The notes beneath the pieces are model-generated. The model was given only the letters and a program-made list of their open reading frames with translations. It was not told where the DNA came from and ran no database searches. A stretch of 6,056 nt of DNA from JAVBOW01 sp031551595 (GTDB lineage: Bacteria; Bacteroidota; Bacteroidia; Bacteroidales; Rikenellaceae): assembly GCA_031551595.1 (NCBI GenBank), contig JAVBNK010000182.1:1-6056 (forward strand). The letters are read 5' to 3'. Shown here one piece after another: positions 1 to 3,804 of this stretch. A program made the position numbers and the translations under genes. Every line of letters starts with the position of its first letter. Position 1 is the first letter of the stretch.

Positions 1-1
1 C

Positions 2-559
2 GCCATCGCGGTGACCTTTACGGTCGATTATGCGTTCGACAACGTCCTGCAGGCCCACCAGCAGGAACGCATCCTGAACTTCCTGGGGCTGCAGACCGAC
101 CTGAAAGGCTCGGGCTACAACGTCAACCAGTCGAAAATCGCCATCGGCTCGGGAGGACTGCTGGGCAAGGGCTTCATGGAGGGCACGCAGACCAAATACG
201 ACTTCGTGCCGGAGCAGGATACCGACTTCATTTTCTGCACGGTGGGCGAAGAATGGGGCTTCGCGGGCAGCGCGGTGGTGCTGGCGCTGTTCTGCATCCT
301 GATCCTGCGGCTGATGCGTATGGGCGAGCGGCAGCACGAGGCGTTCGGGCGCGTTTATTGCTACTCGGTAGCTTCGATCCTGCTGTTCCACGTGATGGTC
401 AATGTCGGGATGGCTACCGGGCTGATGCCCGTGATCGGCATCCCGCTGCCGCTGTTCAGTTACGGCGGATCGTCGCTGATCGCCTTCACGCTACTGTTCT
501 TCGTGGCGGTGAAACTCGACTCGACCAAACGCGAAACGGCCACCTACCGGGCGTATTGA
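2..559 (+). CDS. rodA: RodA, rod-shape/elongasome peptidoglycan glycosyltransferase (3' part only)
   Basis: This is the C-terminal 185 codons of a SEDS-family protein; the 5' end lies outside the window. SEDS proteins are multi-pass membrane glycosyltransferases that polymerise lipid II; RodA works with a class B PBP (PBP2/MrdA) in the elongation machinery. Family signatures are clear: QSKIAIGSGG (about 128-157) followed by GKG and GTQ, then FVPEQDTDFIF (203-235) and EEWGFAGS in the large extracellular loop region. Hydrophobic stretches follow at about 265-320 and 355-440, and the C-terminal signature PLFSYGGSSL is at 449-478, inside or before the last membrane helix. RodA is favoured over FtsW by the FVPE..TDFIF and GLMPVIGIPLPLFSYGG wording, typical of Bacteroidales RodA. 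TGA stop at 557-559. The GTG at 11 is internal, not a start. The next gene begins 60 bases downstream on the same strand, so the two may be cotranscribed. Confidence 0.95.
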   Translation, partial: AIAVTFTVDYAFDNVLQAHQQERILNFLGLQTDLKGSGYNVNQSKIAIGSGGLLGKGFMEGTQTKYDFVPEQDTDFIFCTVGEEWGFAGSAVVLALFCILILRLMRMGERQHEAFGRVYCYSVASILLFHVMVNVGMATGLMPVIGIPLPLFSYGGSSLIAFTLLFFVAVKLDSTKRETATYRAY

Positions 560-619
560 CACCGATCGGCACGCTCCCCGCCACATGACCGCAATTAATG
601 ACGACAATTCGATAGCGAG

Positions 620-3184
620 ATGGAAAACAACGCGCGTAAGGGACTGACAGCAGCCCAGGCGGAAGAAAGCCGCGCAAGGTACGGTTCGAACCTGCTCTCT
701 CCCCCGAAACGGGATCCGGTGTGGAAACTGCTGCTCGAAAAATTCACCGACCCGATCATACAGATTCTCCTGGTGGCGGCCACGCTGTCGCTCGTGATTG
801 CGGTCATCGAAGGCGAGTATGCCGAAACTGTAGGCATCTTCGGGGCCATCCTGCTGGCTACAGGGGTGGCGTTCTGGTTCGAATATGACGCCAAACGCCG
901 CTTCGAGCGCCTCAACCGCGTGAATGACGACACGCCGGTCAAGGTGATACGCGACGGCGCGGTCGCCGAAATCCCCAAGCGCGACGTGGTCGTGGGCGAC
1001 GTGGTGCTGTTGGAAACCGGCGAAGAGATCCCGGCCGACGGCGTGCTCGCGGAGTCGGTGTCGATGGGCGTGAACGAGTCCGTGCTCACGGGCGAGATGA
1101 TGATCGGCAAACACCATGACCCCGCGGAGAACGACGATGAGGCCACTTATCCCTCGAACCGCCTCTACCGCGGCACGACGGTGGTGGAAGGATACGGGGT
1201 GCTGGTGGTAGACGCCGTGGGCGACGCCACGGAGTTCGGCCAGGTAGCCTTCCAGGCCACCACGAAAAGCGATGAAAAAACGCCCCTTACGTTACAGTTG
1301 GAGCGTCTGTCGAAACTCATCAGCCGCGCCGGGTTCACCCTTGCCGGGTTAATTTTCGCCGCCATGCTGGCCCAGGGCTGGATGGCGGGCGAACTGACCG
1401 GGGGCGATTGGCTCCACACGGCGCACAGGCTGTTGCAATATTTCATGGTGGCCGTGGCGGTGATCGTGATGAGCGTCCCGGAAGGGCTGCCGATGAGCAT
1501 TACGCTGAGCCTGGCGCTCAACATGCGGCGAATGCTCAAAACCAAGAACCTGGTGCGGCGGATGCACGCCTGCGAAACGATGGGCGCGGTGACGGTGATC
1601 TGCACCGACAAGACCGGCACGCTCACCCAGAACCGCATGAGCGTCCATACCATGCAGCTGCTCAACCATACCGCTCCCGAGGAACTGTACCGGGCCGTCG
1701 CCTCGAACACCACGGCGTTCCTCGACGCGGCCGGAAAACCCATAGGCAACCCGACCGAGGGCGCACTGCTGCTGTGGCTGCGGGACGAGGGGGTGGATTA
1801 CGCCCCCCTGCGAGAAAAGACCCAGGTAGTCAATCAACTGACGTTCAATACTGAACGCAAATACATGGCCACGCTCACCGACACGGGGCAAGGCCGCAGG
1901 TTGTATATAAAGGGTGCGCCGGAGATCGTGCGTGCGATGTGCACCCCGGAGGGCAACGGCAAGGATGTGGACGAAATGCTGCGCGGATTCCAGGAAAAAG
2001 CGATGCGCACGCTGGCGTTTGCCTGCCTGGCGACGGATGCGGCGACCTGCGACGAGGCATTGGCGGGCGGGAAGCCGGTGCTGATGGCCGTGGCCGCCAT
2101 CGCCGACCCGGTGCGCGAGGACGTGCCCAAGGCCATGGGACGCTGCATGAGCGCAGGCATCGCCGTGAAGATCATCACGGGCGACACCTCGGCCACCGCA
2201 CGCGAGATCGCCCGCCAGGTGGGCCTGTGGGACCCTGCGGTGGACGGCGACCGCAACCACATGACCGGCGCCGAGTTCGAAGCCATGCCGGACGAGGAGT
2301 TGCTCGGGCGCATCGGCGACCTGAAAGTGATGTCACGCGCCCGGCCGCTGGACAAACAACGCCTCGTACGCCTGCTGCAGCAGAAAGGCGAGGTGGTGGC
2401 CGTCACGGGCGACGGCACGAACGACGCCCCGGCCCTGAATTTCGCCCAGGTGGGCCTGTCGATGGGCACGGGTACCTCGGTGGCCAAAGACGCCAGCGAT
2501 ATCACGTTACTGGACGACTCGTTCGCATCGATCGCCACCGCCGTCATGTGGGGGCGCTCGCTCTATAAGAATATCCAACGCTTCGTGCTGTTCCAGTTGA
2601 CGATCAATTTCGCGGCAGTGCTGATCGTGCTCGCCGGGTCGCTGATGGGCAGCGAGCTGCCGCTCACCGTCACGCAAATCCTCTGGGTCAACCTGATCAT
2701 GGACACCCTGGCCGCAATGGCGCTGGCCTCGCTGCCGCCCGACCCGTCGGTGATGAAGGCCAAACCGCGCCGCAAAGGCGAATTCATCATCACCCGCACG
2801 ATGGCCTGGCAGATCCTGGGCGTGGGCGCGGCATTCGTAGCCGTGCTGATGGGTATGCTGCACGGGTTCGGCCCGCAGCCCACCCTCTACCAACTGTCGG
2901 TATTCTTCACGGTATTCGTGCTGATGCAACTGTGGAACCTCTTCAACGCCAAAGGCTACGGCTCGGCCAAATCGGTATTCGCCGACATGGGGCGCAGTCC
3001 GGCATTCGTGCTGGTGCTGGCGCTGATTCTGGCGGGCCAGATCCTCATCACCACTTTCGGCGGCCAGGTATTCCGCACCGTCCCGCTCACGATCCGCGAC
3101 TGGCTGCTGATCATCGGCGCCACTTCATCCATCATGATCTTCGGCGAGTTGCTGCGCTGGACCGCCCGGATAAGGAAAAAATAA
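620..3184 (+). CDS. Calcium-translocating P-type ATPase, PMCA-type (P2B-like), complete
   Basis: An 854-residue cation pump, near full length for bacterial PMCA-type enzymes, which hydrolyse ATP through an aspartyl-phosphate to export Ca2+ across the inner membrane. Domains in order: N-terminal cation-ATPase segment (about 1-45); M1/M2 (about 48-95); actuator domain with TGE at 157-159; M3/M4 (about 235-305) with the ion-site motif PEGLP at 287-291; phosphorylation loop DKTGTLTQN with acceptor Asp330; nucleotide-binding KGAPE from Lys431; DPVR at 496-499; hinge TGDGTNDAP from 596 (Asp598, Asp602); then M5-M10. M6 carries NLIMD with Asn691 and Asp695, which with Glu288 make the expected single Ca2+ site of type IIB pumps. 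No calmodulin-binding tail is present. The start is well fixed: an in-frame TAA lies at 596-598 and ATG 620 is the first ATG after it. The actuator motif reads TGEM rather than TGES, but the catalytic Glu159 is kept. Ca2+ specificity is inferred from family; Mn2+ transport cannot be excluded. Confidence 0.95.
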   Translation: MENNARKGLTAAQAEESRARYGSNLLSPPKRDPVWKLLLEKFTDPIIQILLVAATLSLVIAVIEGEYAETVGIFGAILLATGVAFWFEYDAKRRFERLNRVNDDTPVKVIRDGAVAEIPKRDVVVGDVVLLETGEEIPADGVLAESVSMGVNESVLTGEMMIGKHHDPAENDDEATYPSNRLYRGTTVVEGYGVLVVDAVGDATEFGQVAFQATTKSDEKTPLTLQLERLSKLISRAGFTLAGLIFAAMLAQGWMAGELTGGDWLHTAHRLLQYFMVAVAVIVMSVPEGLPMSITLSLALNMRRMLKTKNLVRRMHACETMGAVTVICTDKTGTLTQNRMSVHTMQLLNHTAPEELYRAVASNTTAFLDAAGKPIGNPTEGALLLWLRDEGVDYAPLREKTQVVNQLTFNTERKYMATLTDTGQGRRLYIKGAPEIVRAMCTPEGNGKDVDEMLRGFQEKAMRTLAFACLATDAATCDEALAGGKPVLMAVAAIADPVREDVPKAMGRCMSAGIAVKIITGDTSATAREIARQVGLWDPAVDGDRNHMTGAEFEAMPDEELLGRIGDLKVMSRARPLDKQRLVRLLQQKGEVVAVTGDGTNDAPALNFAQVGLSMGTGTSVAKDASDITLLDDSFASIATAVMWGRSLYKNIQRFVLFQLTINFAAVLIVLAGSLMGSELPLTVTQILWVNLIMDTLAAMALASLPPDPSVMKAKPRRKGEFIITRTMAWQILGVGAAFVAVLMGMLHGFGPQPTLYQLSVFFTVFVLMQLWNLFNAKGYGSAKSVFADMGRSPAFVLVLALILAGQILITTFGGQVFRTVPLTIRDWLLIIGATSSIMIFGELLRWTARIRKK

Positions 3185-3200
3185 GGTCCCCCTGCAGGCG

Positions 3201-3237
3201 GGCGGCGGCACGGTCGAAACCGTGCCGCCGCTTTTTT
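3201..3237 (+). terminator. Strong intrinsic terminator after the Ca2+-ATPase
   Basis: A perfect 13-bp stem (GCGGCGGCACGGT at 3202-3214 with ACCGTGCCGCCGC at 3219-3231) closes a CGAA tetraloop and is followed directly by six T residues (3232-3237). It begins 17 bases after the ATPase stop codon. This is a textbook rho-independent terminator for + strand transcription and isolates the rodA/ATPase unit from everything downstream. Confidence 0.92.
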
Positions 3238-3324
3238 GCCCCCCCTCGCAACTTTGCTCCGAGGCATTGGCAAACGCAATTATATACTATCTGCACCCAA
3301 CCTCTTTTCCCAGGCCGCCATACG

Positions 3325-3361
3325 CCCCCCCCACCGGAAGCCGCAGAACGGCTCGGGGGGG
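3325..3361. repeat. C8/G7-closed hairpin
   Basis: Eight C (3325-3332) and seven G (3355-3361) can pair around an inner perfect 5-bp stem AGCCG (3339-3343) / CGGCT (3349-3353) with a 5-base loop CAGAA. On the + strand it is followed by AGAAAAAAC and has no T tract, so it is not a standard terminator. Function unknown. Confidence 0.45.
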
Positions 3362-3384
3362 AGAAAAAACAGGTCTGCGGGTGT

Positions 3385-3500
3385 GTTCAGTAACGTAAGT
3401 GCGACGAATTCGTCGAACTTGAAATATTTGCCTTTGGGCAAACAGCGCTCGTGCGGTTTGCATAGCCCTCTCCTACGGCCAGGAGAGGGTCGGGTGAGGT
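3385..3500. repeat. Possible dispersed intergenic repeat with CCCTCTCCT/AGGAGAGGG hairpin
   Basis: The core is a perfect 9-bp stem at 3466-3474 and 3481-3489 around the loop ACGGCC, followed by TCGGGTGAGG. Hairpins of the type CCCTCTCC..GGAGAGGG next to CGGGTGAGG recur as intergenic repeats in many bacterial genomes; this is from memory. The upstream part (14-base palindrome at 3402-3415, TTTGCC/GGCAAA hairpin at about 3427-3442) reads in translation like short orphan ORFs seen repeatedly in Bacteroidales. An outer 7-bp pairing TTTGCAT (3457-3463) / ATGCAAA (3510-3516) encloses the hairpin. Multi-copy status cannot be shown from one window, and the limits given are approximate. Confidence 0.4.
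3402..3415. repeat. 14-base perfect palindrome
   Basis: CGACGAATTCGTCG is self-complementary over all 14 bases. It could be a dimeric regulator site or simply part of the putative dispersed repeat around it. No adjacent promoter was recognised that would support an operator role. Confidence 0.4.
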
Positions 3501-3511
3501 GATCGAACCAT

Positions 3512-3532
3512 GCAAATGCTGCAGGCATTTGC
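3512..3532. repeat. 8-bp hairpin
   Basis: GCAAATGC (3512-3519) and GCATTTGC (3525-3532) are perfect inverted repeats separated by TGCAG. There is no T tract on either side. It sits only four bases before the larger inverted repeat that starts at 3537. Confidence 0.5.
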
Positions 3533-3536
3533 CTAG

Positions 3537-3618
3537 CGTGGGTCCGATGAGTTTAAACAAGCGCATAAACATGTAATATACAACAATATGTGTGAGGTTT
3601 AAATTCGCCGAACCCACG
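3537..3618. repeat. 82-base AT-rich element with 22-base imperfect inverted arms (MITE-like or structured RNA)
   Basis: The left arm (3537-3558) begins CGTGGGT and ends TTTAAAC. The right arm (3597-3618) begins GTTTAAA and ends ACCCACG. Comparing the left arm with the reverse complement of the right arm gives 18 matches in 22, and all four differences are transitions, some of which would still pair as G-U in RNA. The 38 bases between the arms are AT-rich. The element could be a small non-autonomous mobile element, an end-pair remnant of an insertion, or a conserved RNA hairpin. No flanking target-site duplication was evident by eye. Confidence 0.5.
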
Positions 3619-3629
3619 TTAAAGTATAG

Positions 3630-3703
3630 GATCGCCTTCGCAAAGCTGCGATCACCCCCGGCAATCACCCGTCCCGCGGGATAGGGCATGGAGTATCGCC
3701 CTA
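3630..3703. repeat. Three short hairpins/palindromes upstream of the FecR-like ORF
   Basis: GATCGC (3630-3635) pairs with GCGATC (3648-3653), with an inner CTT/AAG. TCCCGCGGGA (3672-3681) is a perfect palindrome. TAGGGC (3682-3687) pairs with GCCCTA (3698-3703). None has a following T tract on the + strand. They could be leader RNA structure of the downstream transcript, but each alone is short enough to be chance in GC-rich DNA. Confidence 0.35.
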
Positions 3704-3804
3704 AACGGCGGAGTATTTCACCCCTGAAAGAAGAAAACCCCGATGCGGTGTCATACTTTCCGTCCGGAAGGTCTGTCTACCAATAAAAAGCCTGCACCCG
3801 GACG

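Larger units (their letters stand above)
3238..3804. other. Long intergenic region without a supported gene, rich in inverted repeats
   Basis: No reading frame here has recognisable protein motifs. Short frames on both strands (for example 88 codons + from 3236, 82 codons - ending at 3280, 100 codons - ending at 3387) overlap each other and run across hairpins, so I do not call them genes. I looked for tRNA, tmRNA, RNase P RNA, SRP RNA and a degenerate sigma-factor gene and saw none. The stretch contains at least six separate inverted repeats (listed individually) and an AT-rich island at about 3541-3625 that contrasts with the GC-rich surroundings. A promoter for the ORF at 3805 should lie here. 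A weak Bacteroidota-like candidate is TACTTTCC at about 3753-3760, compared with the TAnnTTTG consensus, but no clear -33 element accompanies it. Confidence 0.6.

Noticed and set aside
491..2929. Long minus-strand frames opposite rodA and the Ca2+-ATPase (for example 1349-2260, 303 codons)
   Set aside because: Composition is His/Arg/Ala/Gly-rich shadow sequence of GC-rich coding DNA, without motifs; the + strand genes carry complete family signatures.
3253..3294. Bacteroidota promoter from TTTG (3253-3256) with TATATACTATCTG (3281-3293)
   Set aside because: The downstream box deviates from TAnnTTTG and the spacing does not fit well; no gene follows within 500 bases.
3236..3502. + strand 88-codon ORF starting right after the terminator
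   Set aside because: It begins inside terminator-proximal sequence, crosses the C8/G7 hairpin and the repeat hairpin, and has no protein features.
3280..3689. Minus-strand small ORFs (3280-3528 and 3387-3689) as genes
   Set aside because: They overlap each other in different frames, run through perfect hairpins, and look like translations of a noncoding repeat.
3241..3804. CRISPR array, tRNA, tmRNA, RNase P or retron-type RNA in the gap
   Set aside because: No regularly spaced direct repeats, no cloverleaf or conserved cores seen, and no reverse transcriptase or cas gene nearby.
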